This document shows, piece by piece, positions 1-9,595 of a DNA stretch of 64,000 nt. The notes below the pieces were generated by a model. It did no database searches and was not told the DNA's origin. It was given only the letters and a program-made list of their open reading frames with translations. Within the stretch, counting starts at the first letter, position 1; every line of letters starts with the position of its first letter. The stretch is from Rossellomorea pakistanensis (GTDB lineage Bacteria; Bacillota; Bacilli; Bacillales; Bacillaceae_B): contig NZ_JAFBDZ010000001.1 in assembly GCF_016908495.1 (NCBI RefSeq), positions 1,543,230-1,607,229 on the forward strand. Reading direction: 5' to 3'. The translations under genes and the position numbers were made by a program.

Positions 1-182
1 TTATGTAACAAATCCGCTGATTCTTTTGTTACACCTTGTAGCTGCCCTTCCAGCCCTTCCATCGTGTTTGAAACACTATCTAGTGTAGTTTTTACCGACT
101 TCAAGGTATTTGTAAGGCTAATAACTAAAATTAAAAAAGCAATTGCGATTAGGGCAACACTTAAATATAATATGACTTCCAT
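1..182 (-). CDS. ytxG: YtxG-like DUF948 membrane protein (N-terminal part, runs off the window)
   Basis: About 60 residues read from an ATG at 182 and leave the window at base 1. The protein starts with one hydrophobic segment (residues about 4-24, rich in Leu/Ile/Val) followed by a polar stretch ([18 protein letters not shown]) typical of DUF948 general-stress proteins with one membrane anchor and a coiled coil. The ribosome binding site CAGGAGGTG lies at about 192-200. In B. subtilis ytxG sits next to murC, which agrees with murC 2 kb away here. Function in the family is not settled beyond a stress or cell-envelope association. Confidence 0.8.
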   Translation of the reverse strand, partial: MEVILYLSVALIAIAFLILVISLTNTLKSVKTTLDSVSNTMEGLEGQLQGVTKESADLLH

Positions 183-412
183 TTTGCTATGCACCTCCTG
201 CTTACAGTATTCTTTACCCAATAAATTTTATTATAAACAGTTAATTATACTTTCTGTACGCTCTGCTCATTTTCCTGCCCTAACGAATATTTTTTTAAAA
301 TGTTTACACATCAATAATAAGAAGCCCTCCAATAGATGAAAAATTATTGAAGAAAAAGCTTTTAATTAATGACCGAATATACGATAAAATAGAAAAAAAG
401 GAGGAATTAAAA

Positions 413-1528
413 TTGAAAGATCCAAGAATTGACGTACTAGCCAAAAATTTAATTCAATATTCTGTTCAATTACAACCGGGAGAAAAAATATTGATTGAAA
501 ACTTCGGACTGCAGCGTGAACTTGTAACAGCTTTAGTGAAAGAAGCTTACGCAGCTGGAGGTCATCCATTTGTATCGTTAAAAGATCACACAGTAGATCG
601 CTCACTCCTAATGGGAGCAAATGAAGAACAATATGAAATGATGGCACACTTTGAAGCCAATGTCATGAGTCAGATGGATGCTTATATCGGTCTCCGATCT
701 GGAGAAAATATCAGCGAGCAATCTGATGTCCCTGATAAAAAAATGAAAATCCACGGAAATACCATCGGGAAAAAAGTACATAGAGAAATTCGTGTTCCAA
801 AAACAAAATGGGTTGTACTAAGGTATCCAAATGCTTCAATGGCCCAGCTTGCTAAAATGAGTACAGAAGCATTTGAAGACTTTTATTTTAACGTATGTAA
901 CCTTGATTATGCAAAAATGGATGAGGCAATGGATACACTGGTCAATTTAATGAACAAAACGGACAAAGTTCGCATTACCGGTGAAGGCACAGATCTTTCA
1001 TTCTCTATCAAGGACATACCGGCTGTTAAATGCGCAGGCCGCCTTAATATTCCTGACGGAGAAGTATATTCTGCCCCTGTAAAAGACTCTGTTAATGGGA
1101 CGATTTCATACAATACTCCATCCCCTTACCATGGATTTACCTTTGAAAATGTTAAATTAACATTTAAGGATGGGAAAATTGTAGAAGCTACAGCTAATGA
1201 CACAGAGCGCATTAATAAAATCTTCGATACAGATGAAGGAGCTCGTTTTGTTGGTGAGTTTGCGATTGGAGTAAATCCCTATATCCAGCATCCAATGCAA
1301 GATATCTTATTTGATGAAAAAATCGATGGCAGCTTCCACTTTACACCTGGCGAGTGCTATGAAGATGCCTATAATGGAAACCATTCCAATATCCATTGGG
1401 ATATGGTCATGATTCAACGCCCTGAATACGGTGGTGGCGAAATTTACTTTGATGATGTTCTGATTCGAAAAGATGGAAAATTTGTTTTACCCGAGTTAGA
1501 GGGGTTGAATCCTGAGAATTTAAAGTAA
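413..1528 (+). CDS. ampS: M29-family metallo-aminopeptidase AmpS/PepS
   Basis: A 371-residue cytoplasmic aminopeptidase of the M29 (thermophilic aminopeptidase) family, which removes N-terminal residues from peptides with two metal ions. The start is the TTG at 413: AAGGAGG at 398-404 is spaced 8 nt from it, and translation from there gives the family-like N-terminus MKDPRIDVLAKNL; the longer frame beginning at 347 has no ribosome site. The C-terminal metal-binding half shows the likely ligands Glu217 (DGEVYSAP), Glu282 (GEFAIG), His309 and His328 (NIHWDM). Full family length with no damage. It faces away from murC and ends in a clear terminator, so it is probably a single-gene unit. Confidence 0.9.
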   Translation: MKDPRIDVLAKNLIQYSVQLQPGEKILIENFGLQRELVTALVKEAYAAGGHPFVSLKDHTVDRSLLMGANEEQYEMMAHFEANVMSQMDAYIGLRSGENISEQSDVPDKKMKIHGNTIGKKVHREIRVPKTKWVVLRYPNASMAQLAKMSTEAFEDFYFNVCNLDYAKMDEAMDTLVNLMNKTDKVRITGEGTDLSFSIKDIPAVKCAGRLNIPDGEVYSAPVKDSVNGTISYNTPSPYHGFTFENVKLTFKDGKIVEATANDTERINKIFDTDEGARFVGEFAIGVNPYIQHPMQDILFDEKIDGSFHFTPGECYEDAYNGNHSNIHWDMVMIQRPEYGGGEIYFDDVLIRKDGKFVLPELEGLNPENLK

Positions 1529-1542
1529 TCATTTATTTTGGA

Positions 1543-1572
1543 GGGTGACTCAGCTGGAGTTGCCCTTTTTTT
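1543..1572 (+). terminator. Rho-independent terminator of ampS
   Basis: A 9-bp stem GGGTGACTC/GAGTTGCCC (1543-1551 with 1557-1565, two G-T pairs) closes a 5-nt loop and is followed by seven T. It begins 15 nt after the ampS stop. Confidence 0.85.
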
Positions 1573-2030
1573 GGTTGGGAGAGTGCAAAGTAGAAAATAA
1601 AAAGAAACCATTTTCGGGAAATGTGTAATAAATTTTGTTTTCGTGCAATTAATGGCCTGTTTTGGTGCATAAATTTTAAATCTTGTGTAAATAGGACAGG
1701 TGTTCGTGCAATATATAAGGATAATTCGTGTGATTAACCTTTTTAGTGAATTAGTTAGTAGCAGTATTAGAATGTAGCTTTGTAGATGAGAGGTGTATTG
1801 CAGCTTGACTCCTTGATTGTAGGTAAGCTTTCGATTTCATATGCCCCCCCCTTTTTATAAGCTTCTATCAACTTTTTATGAGGCACTTCCCTCTTTTTAT
1901 GCGCCAAATTCATTCCTTATGATGCTTTTTCCGATTTTATGCGTCCAACCGTTTTCAAGCCTCTTTAATACTTTTATAGGCTACTTTAAATCTAAGTTTC
2001 CACTAGATTACTCCAGCTTTTCTTCTCCCC
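1573..2030. repeat. Gene-free stretch with two families of short degenerate repeated phrases
   Basis: No gene is supported here. Bases about 1630-1735 carry phrases such as TTCGTGCAAT, TTGGTGCATAAA and TTGTGTAAAT at roughly 23-bp spacing. Bases about 1850-1965 carry TTTTTATGAGGCAC, TTTTTATGCGCCAAA and GATTTTATGCGTCCAA at roughly 20-21-bp spacing. The 70-codon open frame at 1841-2053 is made of these phrases and has no ribosome site, so it is not called. Similar phrase families recur at 40.8 kb, 56 kb and 63.5 kb. Confidence 0.6.
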
Positions 2031-2032
2031 CC

Positions 2033-2062
2033 AAAAAAGGTGACCCATCATAGGATCACCTT
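2033..2062 (-). terminator. Rho-independent terminator of murC
   Basis: Read on the minus strand, AAGGTGATCC and GGGTCACCTT form a stem around TATGAT, followed by TTTT. It lies just beyond the murC stop at 2078. Confidence 0.85.
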
Positions 2063-2077
2063 CTTATCAAAAGCCAC

Positions 2078-3400
2078 TTAAGACTTTTCTATCTTTAAAT
2101 GTTCTTCAAGAGTACGTTCATATGCATCTTGAAATTTCTGGATATCTCCAGCACCCATAAATATTAGCACACCATTATCATGGACTAGAAGTGGTGAGGT
2201 ATTATCTTCTTGAATGATCATACTGCCATCGATTTTGTTCTGAAGATCTTTAATCGAAAGCTTCCCATGATTTTCCCTGGCAGAGCCGAAGATTTCACAG
2301 AGATATACTTTGTCTGCCTCGCTTAAGCTGTCGGCAAAATCGGTGAGAAAGGTCTGAGTTCTTGTGAATGTGTGCGGTTGAAAGACTGCTATTATTTCCC
2401 GGCCAGGGAACTTTTGTCTAGCTGCATCAACCGTTGCTTTGATTTCTGTTGGGTGGTGGGCATAGTCATCAATAAGAATCTGTCCACCTAATTGTTTTTC
2501 TGAGAATCTGCGTTTAACACCTTCAAAAGAAGCTAACCTATCTTGAACCTTCTCAGGATCGATATCTTCGTAGTGACATAGTGCAATAACAGAAAGAGCG
2601 TTAAGGATACTATGGTCACCGAATGTATTGATTGTAAAAGTTGCGTAGAATTCGTTTCTGACAAATACATCAAAAGTTGTCCCACTTGGTTCTTTTACGA
2701 TATTTCTTGCTTGAAAATCGTTTTCTTCTGCAAATCCGTAAAACAATACTGGAACTTTTGCTTGTATCTTTTGAAGTTGTTCATCATCACCGCATGCAAT
2801 AATTCCTTTTTTAACTTGCATGGCCATTGCTTGAAATGCTTCAAAGACATCGTCAATATTGGCAAAGTAATCAGGATGATCAAAATCGATATTGGTCATG
2901 ATAGCGTAATCTGGATAGTAGGAAAGAAAATGTCTTCTGTATTCACATGCTTCAAATACAAAATATTTTGCATCTTTTTCTCCCTTACCTGTTCCATCCC
3001 CAATAAGATAAGAGGTAGGTTTAGCTCCTCTCATGACATGGGCTAGTAAGCCTGTAGTAGAGGTTTTCCCATGAGCTCCAGTCACAGCCACACTCGTGAA
3101 TTTTTGCATGAAATCACCTAGGAACTTGTGATACCTTGTGATTGGTAATTCGAGTGATTGTGCTTTTTCAATTTCTTCATGACTGTCAGGGAAAGCATTA
3201 CCTGCAATTACTTCCATCCCCTCATAAATGTTATCAGCATTAAATGGCATAATCTTTATCTGTGAATCTTCCAATGCTTTCTGTGTAAAAAAATACTTTT
3301 CCACATCAGATCCTTGAACTTTATAGTCCATATCGTGAAGCACTTGGGCTAGCGCACTCATTCCAGAACCCTTTATCCCTACGAAATGGTATATTGTCAT
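2078..3400 (-). CDS. murC: UDP-N-acetylmuramate--L-alanine ligase MurC
   Basis: The 440-residue cytoplasmic Mur ligase that joins L-alanine to UDP-MurNAc with ATP, the first peptide-adding step of peptidoglycan precursor synthesis. The N-terminal UDP-binding Rossmann domain shows [11 protein letters not shown] at residues 9-19; the ATP-binding P-loop GAHGKTST is at 108-115; the central domain carries [10 protein letters not shown] and [10 protein letters not shown]; the C-terminal domain contains [10 protein letters not shown]. Length is normal. The ribosome site GGAGG is 8 nt before the ATG. It follows the sftA/nicotinate-phosphoribosyltransferase group on the same strand after a 158-bp gap, and has its own terminator. 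Confidence 0.97.
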   Translation of the reverse strand: MTIYHFVGIKGSGMSALAQVLHDMDYKVQGSDVEKYFFTQKALEDSQIKIMPFNADNIYEGMEVIAGNAFPDSHEEIEKAQSLELPITRYHKFLGDFMQKFTSVAVTGAHGKTSTTGLLAHVMRGAKPTSYLIGDGTGKGEKDAKYFVFEACEYRRHFLSYYPDYAIMTNIDFDHPDYFANIDDVFEAFQAMAMQVKKGIIACGDDEQLQKIQAKVPVLFYGFAEENDFQARNIVKEPSGTTFDVFVRNEFYATFTINTFGDHSILNALSVIALCHYEDIDPEKVQDRLASFEGVKRRFSEKQLGGQILIDDYAHHPTEIKATVDAARQKFPGREIIAVFQPHTFTRTQTFLTDFADSLSEADKVYLCEIFGSARENHGKLSIKDLQNKIDGSMIIQEDNTSPLLVHDNGVLIFMGAGDIQKFQDAYERTLEEHLKIEKS

Positions 3401-3558
3401 AATAGAACCTCCAACAATCGTCTATCTGTAAACAGTATATGATACTTAGCCTATTTTGCTATGTAATCATGTAACAATCTTTTTATAGTCATACTACTTA
3501 TGATTTTCATATTGCCTCATTATATCATCTTTTCAAGCCCATTTCTATGAATCGCATG

Positions 3559-4212
3559 TTACAGTGTCTTTAAGATATAGTGAACAGCATTTTCTTTAAG
3601 AAAACTTCTCCATGTATTCTCTGAGTTCTCTACCCGTTTATAGTCATCCAAAAGGTCATTCATAAGGCTTTTTTCTTTTACCCAATAAGCTGGACCAAGT
3701 AACAATTGATTTAATTGAATTGGAATACTTCTTATAAATAAATATGGGTCATGCTCGTTATTTTGTTTAAATGATTTATTTACTACATGCAAGTTTTCAT
3801 CATTAAAAAGGCTGCGAACGACCAGGTATTCTTCTGACAGGTCAATTAATTTTACCGGTTGCCAGGGTGCCGTTAAAAACAGAGCCCCCAATAATCTGGT
3901 AGGCTCTGAAGCTTCAGAAGCTTTCAAATGCAAAAATTGGTAGAAAATGGACTGGCCCTTAATCGTTTTATAATCAAATAACAGCCAATGTTGAAACGTA
4001 TCTTTAATTTTAGTTGAAGTTAATTCTTTATCTACAGCAATGTGAAATTTCTCTTGAAAAAGCATTTTCGCTCTTACTTTTTCGCGAATGTTCACTTCTC
4101 TGTTTAAAAATTCAAGACTTTCATTGTACAAGTTCATTCCTTGCGCAATAGCCAATTGCAATTTCTTCTTTCGGTAAGCGTCTAAATCAATAAGGAATTC
4201 CTGGTCAGACAT
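3559..4212 (-). CDS. Uncharacterised cytoplasmic protein downstream of the nicotinate phosphoribosyltransferase
   Basis: A 217-residue protein that I do not recognise. It has no signal peptide or membrane segment; it is charged, rich in Lys/Glu/Leu, and likely mostly helical. The ATG at 4212 is preferred to the GTG at 4221 because AGGTG (rc of 4221-4226 region) lies about 8 nt before the ATG but almost touches the GTG. It starts 11 bp after the stop of the upstream phosphoribosyltransferase, so the two are surely co-transcribed and perhaps functionally linked, for example in NAD salvage. No catalytic motif is visible. Function unknown. Confidence 0.75.
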   Translation of the reverse strand: MSDQEFLIDLDAYRKKKLQLAIAQGMNLYNESLEFLNREVNIREKVRAKMLFQEKFHIAVDKELTSTKIKDTFQHWLLFDYKTIKGQSIFYQFLHLKASEASEPTRLLGALFLTAPWQPVKLIDLSEEYLVVRSLFNDENLHVVNKSFKQNNEHDPYLFIRSIPIQLNQLLLGPAYWVKEKSLMNDLLDDYKRVENSENTWRSFLKENAVHYILKTL

Positions 4213-4223
4213 TTTTTTCACAC

Positions 4224-5327
4224 CTATTCAAAATCGACCTTTTCTAAGCGAGGATTCCAGCGTAACTTTCTACCTGCTTTTGCTTGATGCTTACCATCTA
4301 ATATAACGTTATCGCCTGTGAATCCCATATTAATTTTTAATAAACTACTTCCAACTCCATAAACATCGACTGGAACATTATTGCTTTCAAATTGAGTAAT
4401 ACGCTCCTCGTTAAACCCACCAGTCACGACAATCTTCACATGTTGAAACCCTTCTGAATCAAGCTCATTACGCAATGCATGAACCAGTTCTGCATTGACC
4501 CCTCTTGGATCAAATGTACCTAAGAGATGTTGATTTCGAAGGAAATATTTATCTATCATCGTTCTTGATGTATCAATACGGACTCCTTTTAATTCATCCC
4601 CGAAAACTCGGGCAACTTTCAAGGAATCCGTAATCACATCATTGTTGTAATCTACAAGGGCAATGAGTTCATCATTTGGGAACGTTTCTTTGTAAGCTTG
4701 AGTTGCCTCGACAATATCACCATTAAACATTTGAATAAGGGCATGAGGCATCGTTCCCATTCCTTGCTTCCCCCACCACTCATTCATAGCATTGGTTGCT
4801 TGTGCTGTAGAGCCTCCGATAAAAGCAGCGTAACCATCTCCTGCTTGTTGAGTAAAATGATCGTCACGGTCACCCATAAATATCACCGGCTTTTGCTCCC
4901 CTGATAAAGCAGCGGCTTTCATCAATCGATAGACATTTGTTGCAACTGACGTCCGTCTTGCAAGGACCCCATCGATTATTCCTTCCAAGTATCCAAAGTC
5001 TTGGTAACGTCCAGATATGGTTAGAACTGTCTCAAAAGGATGAATTTCATCTCCATCTTTTAGTGAATGAATCTCAAGCTGTTCTGGATTGTCTGCGAAT
5101 GTATGCAAAAGAGCAATGGCTTCATCCGTTCCACATAGGACACCATGATTCTTTTGAAAGAATTGCATGGTAATCTTGCTTTCCGGTTTATATTTTTTGA
5201 CAATTTCTCTTGTTTTTAAAAAATATACAGCAGAAAACCAACCTTCCCTAACTCTTTTGTCAAATTTGAAGGTTTTATTTGTTAAACGATTTATTTTTCC
5301 TTGAAGTTTTAACTCGATTTCTTTCAT
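4224..5327 (-). CDS. Nicotinate phosphoribosyltransferase family protein
   Basis: A 367-residue enzyme of the nicotinate/quinolinate phosphoribosyltransferase fold, which makes nicotinate mononucleotide from nicotinate and PRPP for NAD salvage. Visible family features include the N-terminal half with KYKPESKITMQFF, the region FMGDRDDHF and the phosphate-binding end of the barrel (VYGVGSSLL). It is shorter than PncB of E. coli (about 400) and belongs to the short form often found beside sftA in bacilli. GGAGC lies before the ATG. It precedes the uncharacterised gene at 3559-4212 by 11 bp. Substrate (nicotinate rather than nicotinamide or quinolinate) is inferred from family annotation only. 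Confidence 0.85.
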   Translation of the reverse strand: MKEIELKLQGKINRLTNKTFKFDKRVREGWFSAVYFLKTREIVKKYKPESKITMQFFQKNHGVLCGTDEAIALLHTFADNPEQLEIHSLKDGDEIHPFETVLTISGRYQDFGYLEGIIDGVLARRTSVATNVYRLMKAAALSGEQKPVIFMGDRDDHFTQQAGDGYAAFIGGSTAQATNAMNEWWGKQGMGTMPHALIQMFNGDIVEATQAYKETFPNDELIALVDYNNDVITDSLKVARVFGDELKGVRIDTSRTMIDKYFLRNQHLLGTFDPRGVNAELVHALRNELDSEGFQHVKIVVTGGFNEERITQFESNNVPVDVYGVGSSLLKINMGFTGDNVILDGKHQAKAGRKLRWNPRLEKVDFE

Positions 5328-5365
5328 CCTCGAAGCTCCTTACAATGTCCTGTAAAAACCAAAAT

Positions 5366-5407
5366 GAGAAGAACGATTTATCTTTTAGAAGGATTAATCG
5401 TTCTCTC
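5366..5407 (-). terminator. Possible terminator between sftA and the phosphoribosyltransferase gene
   Basis: GAGAGAACGATTAA and a nearly complementary AAATCGTTCTTCTC flank a short loop on the minus strand, followed by a weak T run (CATTTTGG). The poor T run suggests partial read-through from sftA. Confidence 0.45.
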
Positions 5408-5450
5408 GTATTCCCAAGTATTTTTACACATAGCACTAGAATACCACGTA

Positions 5451-7910
5451 TTAAAAATTGTTACTAGTCTCTAGTAGGGAGCCAAGATCTTCCTCTGTTA
5501 TCAATACATCTCTCGGTTTACTTCCTCTCGCTTCAGAGACAATCCCATTGTCCTCCATCATTTCGATTAATCTAGCTGCACGATTATACCCGATTCTGAA
5601 GCGTCTTTGTAGTGATGAGGTCGATGCACCCCCCTGATCAATGACGAATTCACAGGCATCATAGAAAAGCTCATCTTCGTCTTCTACTGATTGAGCCTTT
5701 TTCAAAAGCTCCTCCTGATGAAAGAGGTAGGTTGGTTCTTTTTGTTCTCTAGCGTGTCTGACAATATCATCGATTTCATCATCTGAAACAAATGTCCCTT
5801 GTAAACGAACAGGCTTTGAAGAGCCGTTTTCTAAAAAGAGCATGTCTCCTTTTCCAAGTAATCGTTCAGCTCCACTTGAATCAATGATTGTTCTAGAATC
5901 TACTCCTGATGAAACAGAAAAGGCAATTCTTGTTGGGACATTTGCTTTAATTAATCCTGTTATAACATCTACAGAAGGTCGTTGTGTCGCTATAATAAGA
6001 TGAATACCACATGCCCTTGCTTTCTGGGCAATTCGGCAAATCGCCTCCTCCACATCTGCAGGCGACATCATCATGAGGTCTGCTAATTCATCAATAATGA
6101 TCACGACATAAGGGAGCTTGTTCTTCAGATTCCCCTCCCGTTTTGCTAGTTCATTAAATCTAGTAATATCTCGAACTCCTGTATGAGCAAATAGTTCATA
6201 CCTTCTTTCCATTTCCTCTACAGCCCATTTTAATGCAGCTGTTGCCGCTTTAACATCTGTAATCACAGGGCTAACGAGGTGTGGAATTCGATTATAGGGA
6301 GCTAGCTCGACCATTTTAGGGTCAATCAATAATAATTTCAGTTCCTCGGGATCGGCTTTGTATAATAGACTCACTAAAATCGAGTTTATACAAACACTCT
6401 TTCCTGAACCGGTTGCACCTGCAATTAATCCATGAGGCATTTTTCTCAAATCCGTGACAATTGGCTGACCGGATATATCGAGTCCCAACGCCGCCGTTAA
6501 AGGTGAATCCGAGTCTCTAAAAGCCTCACTCGTAATGATCTCGCTAATACATACAGGTCTGCTATCTTGATTCGGAACCTCAATTCCGACAGTATGCTTT
6601 CCAGGAATTGGCGCTTCAATGCGAATGTCTTTAGCGGCTAAACTTAACTTAATATCATCTGATAGATTGGTAATTTTATTCACCTTAACTCCCGGCTCTG
6701 GTTGAACTTCAAAACGCGTAACAGAAGGACCTTGAGTCACATTCACAACCCTTGCTTTAACATTAAAGTTCAGCAACGTATCATTTAAAAGATGACTTTG
6801 GTTCGTTAGCCACTCTGAACTCATTTCCTTCGCAATAGGAGGTGCCAAGTAATTGATCGATGGAAATTCATAATCCCCTGCTGCCTCTTGATAGAAATCC
6901 GTTTTCTCTAATTCTTTGTATTCTTCAATAGCTTTTTCGCCTTGTCTTTCACTACTTGTTTTAGTAGGTACGGTTTTCTCTATTGAATTCCCTCTTCCCA
7001 TTTGTCCTTGTTCAAGCTTCCTTTTGTCTTGCTTTAACATAAGTACATTAAAGGGCAAATGTGAACGACCTGACTTCTTTTTCGGTGGCTCTGCTTTTTT
7101 CTCCTCAACTATTTCAAAGCGAGGAATTTCATTTACTTCTAATTCCTCAGAATCCCCATTATCTTCCTCTTCTTCTATTGGTACTTCTACCTGAGCTGAT
7201 TCAGGAACTACTTCAACTGCTGTAGCGACTTCTTTCTCTGCCACAGCCATCTCTTCTCCAAAATTAATCTGTGTTACAGCGGCTTTTTCTTTCCTTTCAT
7301 CACATGATTCATTTTGAAATTCGTCTGTATCCTTATCGGCATCAGAATGTTCAGTCTCAGATACCATTAATTCATCCTCTTCATCCAATTCAAATGAAAG
7401 GGAAGCTGGTTTTTTTTCAACCTTAACGGGTTCATGGACGAATTGTTTTCTTAGCTCTTCGTAAGTCTTCAGTTCAATCGAGACAGGCTCATGAAAGTCT
7501 TCTTCTTTTTTGAGGTTTGGTCTTTGATTAAACCCGTAAATAGGTGACGGTATTTCTGTTGGGCGAAACGGTCGTTGATATGGATCGTTTTTCTTTTTCT
7601 TTACAATTTTCTTTGTATCCTTTACAACTACCTTCTTCTCCTCTTTTTTCTTAATGGGTTGTTTGTTTTCCTGCTGAGGCTTTGGGCCATCCTTTGGCCT
7701 CCTTCTTCCCTTTGGTTTTTCCTCGGATCCATCTGGAATGATAGGAAAACGAAATTCACCTTTTGGATATTGGTAAGTCATTCTTGTCTCAATTTCTCGG
7801 TTTTTTTCAAGTTTTTGTTTTTTTTCTCTAGGTGCCGTATGATTCGGTTTTTCTATATAATCATCTTCATCCTCAGTTACTCTTCCTAATAGTTTTTTTA
7901 ACCAACTCAA
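5451..7910 (-). CDS. sftA: Soluble FtsK/SpoIIIE-type DNA translocase SftA (YtpS)
   Basis: An 819-residue ATP-driven DNA pump that clears chromosomal DNA from the closing division septum. From the chosen TTG start, residues 1-290 are a long low-complexity segment very rich in Lys, Glu and Pro with no membrane helices, which distinguishes soluble SftA from SpoIIIE/FtsK. The motor follows: beta domain, Walker A GATGSGKS at about 498-505, Walker B IIIDELADL at about 604-612, and a C-terminal winged-helix gamma domain (about 745-810) that would read KOPS/SRS-like sequences. The open frame extends to a GTG at 7937, but TTG at 7910 is favoured because it gives MSWLKKLLG, like known SftA, and has GAGTGA before it; this start is not certain. 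Confidence 0.9.
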   Translation of the reverse strand: MSWLKKLLGRVTEDEDDYIEKPNHTAPREKKQKLEKNREIETRMTYQYPKGEFRFPIIPDGSEEKPKGRRRPKDGPKPQQENKQPIKKKEEKKVVVKDTKKIVKKKKNDPYQRPFRPTEIPSPIYGFNQRPNLKKEEDFHEPVSIELKTYEELRKQFVHEPVKVEKKPASLSFELDEEDELMVSETEHSDADKDTDEFQNESCDERKEKAAVTQINFGEEMAVAEKEVATAVEVVPESAQVEVPIEEEEDNGDSEELEVNEIPRFEIVEEKKAEPPKKKSGRSHLPFNVLMLKQDKRKLEQGQMGRGNSIEKTVPTKTSSERQGEKAIEEYKELEKTDFYQEAAGDYEFPSINYLAPPIAKEMSSEWLTNQSHLLNDTLLNFNVKARVVNVTQGPSVTRFEVQPEPGVKVNKITNLSDDIKLSLAAKDIRIEAPIPGKHTVGIEVPNQDSRPVCISEIITSEAFRDSDSPLTAALGLDISGQPIVTDLRKMPHGLIAGATGSGKSVCINSILVSLLYKADPEELKLLLIDPKMVELAPYNRIPHLVSPVITDVKAATAALKWAVEEMERRYELFAHTGVRDITRFNELAKREGNLKNKLPYVVIIIDELADLMMMSPADVEEAICRIAQKARACGIHLIIATQRPSVDVITGLIKANVPTRIAFSVSSGVDSRTIIDSSGAERLLGKGDMLFLENGSSKPVRLQGTFVSDDEIDDIVRHAREQKEPTYLFHQEELLKKAQSVEDEDELFYDACEFVIDQGGASTSSLQRRFRIGYNRAARLIEMMEDNGIVSEARGSKPRDVLITEEDLGSLLETSNNF

Positions 7911-8017
7911 TATAATCACTCTTTCTATTAGAATCACCTTTTATTGTAACAGTTACTAGAAAAAATTCGAGTACATTTACTAGATTAGGAGTTATGTTAC
8001 AGAAAAGTACAAATTAA

Positions 8018-8066
8018 AAACAGAGACTGTGCCAAAAGGTACGAACCTTTTAGACAATCTCTGTTA
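8018..8066 (-). terminator. Terminator of ytpR, also a member of the GGCTGTCC-type palindrome family
   Basis: On the minus strand AACAGAGATTGTC and GCACAGTCTCTGTT form a long imperfect stem with an inner AAAAGGT/ACCTTTT stem, followed by TTTTT. The AGAGACTGTGCCAAAAGG edge resembles the edges of the palindromic repeats at 22.4, 27.6, 29.7 and 33.6 kb. Confidence 0.8.
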
Positions 8067-8078
8067 GGATTCGGTCAA

Positions 8079-8684
8079 TCATGATGAAAAAGGCTTACCA
8101 ATAACCTCATTTTCATCTAACACAAGAATTCCTTTTTCTTGTGGTGCATCAGGAAGATTTAATTCTTTTGCTGAACAAATCATTCCAGAGGAAGCCACAC
8201 CCCGGAGTTCTGCGTCTTTAATAACCATTCCACTTGGCATAACAGCCCCTACTTTTGCTACGACAACTTTTTGTCCCCGATCTACATTTGGTGCTCCACA
8301 CACAATTTGAAGTGTTTCGTTTCCAATATTCACTTTACAAATACTTAACTTGTCAGCATTCGGGTGTTTTTCTTTTTCTTCTACATAACCAACAACAAAT
8401 TTCGGTGAAAAGTCGGCTACAATTTCTTCAGTAAACCCGTTTTCCTTTAATGCTTTGTTAATCTTTTGAAGGCGGTCATCTTCCATTAAAACTTGGCCAT
8501 TTTCACTTACATTTAAATATGTAGAGGCTTTAAACAAATTGTAACCTAGAGTTTCATCGGTTTCTGCGTTGAAAATTCGTACTGCATTTCCCTTCTTCTG
8601 AAACCCCTTTTCACCCTCAAATGATGGTGTTAAGGAAATAATAAGGGTATCACCAACACCTTCTTTATTGTAAAAAACGTTCAT
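8079..8684 (-). CDS. ytpR: YtpR, tRNA-binding (EMAP II/PheT N-terminal-like) domain protein
   Basis: A 201-residue protein. The N-terminal half (to about residue 85) is a YtpR-specific domain; the C-terminal half is an OB-fold tRNA-binding domain of the kind found at the N-terminus of PheT (VGYVEEKEKHPNADKLSICKV onward, with the motif GAVMPSGMVIKDAELRG). The start is set at the second ATG (8684) because AGAGGAG is 9 nt before it and the protein then begins MNVFYNKEGVGD as in homologues. It overlaps the end of ytpQ, so the two are translationally coupled. Precise cellular role is unknown. Confidence 0.92.
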   Translation of the reverse strand: MNVFYNKEGVGDTLIISLTPSFEGEKGFQKKGNAVRIFNAETDETLGYNLFKASTYLNVSENGQVLMEDDRLQKINKALKENGFTEEIVADFSPKFVVGYVEEKEKHPNADKLSICKVNIGNETLQIVCGAPNVDRGQKVVVAKVGAVMPSGMVIKDAELRGVASSGMICSAKELNLPDAPQEKGILVLDENEVIGKPFSS

Positions 8685-8686
8685 TT

Positions 8687-9493
8687 TCATTTCTCCTCTC
8701 TAGATTTTCGATTTTTAGCTAAAATAAAGATTGGTTCAAGCTCATTCTCTTCATAAAGAAATGATAATGCGGTAATCGGAACATGCCCATTTGTAAAAAA
8801 GCTCATCGTTAATTGGGCTAGGACATCATACCCTGTTTCATTGCGAATATCGCCGATGATCAGGACATCCTGATGGGGAACAGACACCGTCATTTCACCC
8901 TCAAGCTTATTTTTCATTTCTTTTAGAAGAGATTCATTTAAAATTCGACTCGCATCATAACCATCTTTGCTATTTAAAAAATAAAAAATGTTACCAGCTA
9001 TAGTATCCTGTTTCATTTCCGTTGGTAATGAGCGGAGATTAAACCTGGCCATTTCTTTCATCTCTTGCTCATCCCAGTCTTCTTTAGCCAATAGCTCCCT
9101 GTCTATCATACGATAGGTCTTCCCCAAGTCAAGAGCAAAATAAATCCGAGTTTCTGCCGTATGTTCCTCTGTGACAAATGGCACACCCTCTCTTGCTTCA
9201 GTTGGAAAAGAAGTGGAGCGAATTACAGGAAATATTTTCTTTTCTTCATTACGTAAAGATTGATCTTTGCCCATCACATCTAAGGCTTCTTCTACATAAT
9301 AGACGACCTCATCAATAGCCTTTTCTTTCTGATTTTCCCATTTTGCTACAATCGGCGGAAGAGTGATAGTGATCCCCTTTCCAGTCTCTATATTTTCAAT
9401 TCTAAGAGTATCCTTTTCACGATCAAAATGGAAGGTTCGCTTTGAGGAAGCGAGTCTATTTTCAAGTTTTTTCTTTATCTGTTTTACATCCAT
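8687..9493 (-). CDS. ytpQ: YtpQ, DUF1444 family protein
   Basis: A 268-residue cytoplasmic protein of the DUF1444 family, conserved next to ytpP and ytpR in bacilli. No signal peptide or membrane segment is visible. AAGGAGGG is 8 nt before the ATG. Its 3' end overlaps the ytpR ribosome site, and a possible attenuating terminator at 9553-9586 separates it from ytpP. No enzymatic motif can be pointed to; function unknown. Confidence 0.9.
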   Translation of the reverse strand: MDVKQIKKKLENRLASSKRTFHFDREKDTLRIENIETGKGITITLPPIVAKWENQKEKAIDEVVYYVEEALDVMGKDQSLRNEEKKIFPVIRSTSFPTEAREGVPFVTEEHTAETRIYFALDLGKTYRMIDRELLAKEDWDEQEMKEMARFNLRSLPTEMKQDTIAGNIFYFLNSKDGYDASRILNESLLKEMKNKLEGEMTVSVPHQDVLIIGDIRNETGYDVLAQLTMSFFTNGHVPITALSFLYEENELEPIFILAKNRKSREEK

Positions 9494-9552
9494 CGTTATT
9501 CCCTCCTTAAGAGTAGAGGTCTTTCTTTAAGTATCCCGTACCATTGTACATT

Positions 9553-9586
9553 AAAATCCCTTCAACACAAAGGATGAAGGGATTTA
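9553..9586 (-). terminator. Hairpin between ytpP and ytpQ, likely (partial) terminator
   Basis: Minus-strand AAATCCCTTCA and TGAAGGGATTTT form a perfect 11-bp stem with a 10-nt loop and a short T run. Because ytpQ and ytpR lie beyond it, it may reduce rather than stop transcription from ytpP. Confidence 0.7.
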
Positions 9587-9595
9587 ATGTGCCAA

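Noticed and set aside
1841..2053. 70-codon plus-strand frame near murC
   Set aside because: It consists of repeated TTTTTATG phrases, has no ribosome site and covers the murC terminator.
2612..3046. 144-codon plus-strand frame inside murC
   Set aside because: Antisense shadow of a clearly conserved gene.
7911..7937. Longer sftA start at GTG 7937
   Set aside because: No ribosome site upstream, and the TTG at 7910 gives the expected MSWLKK start; kept as a possibility only.
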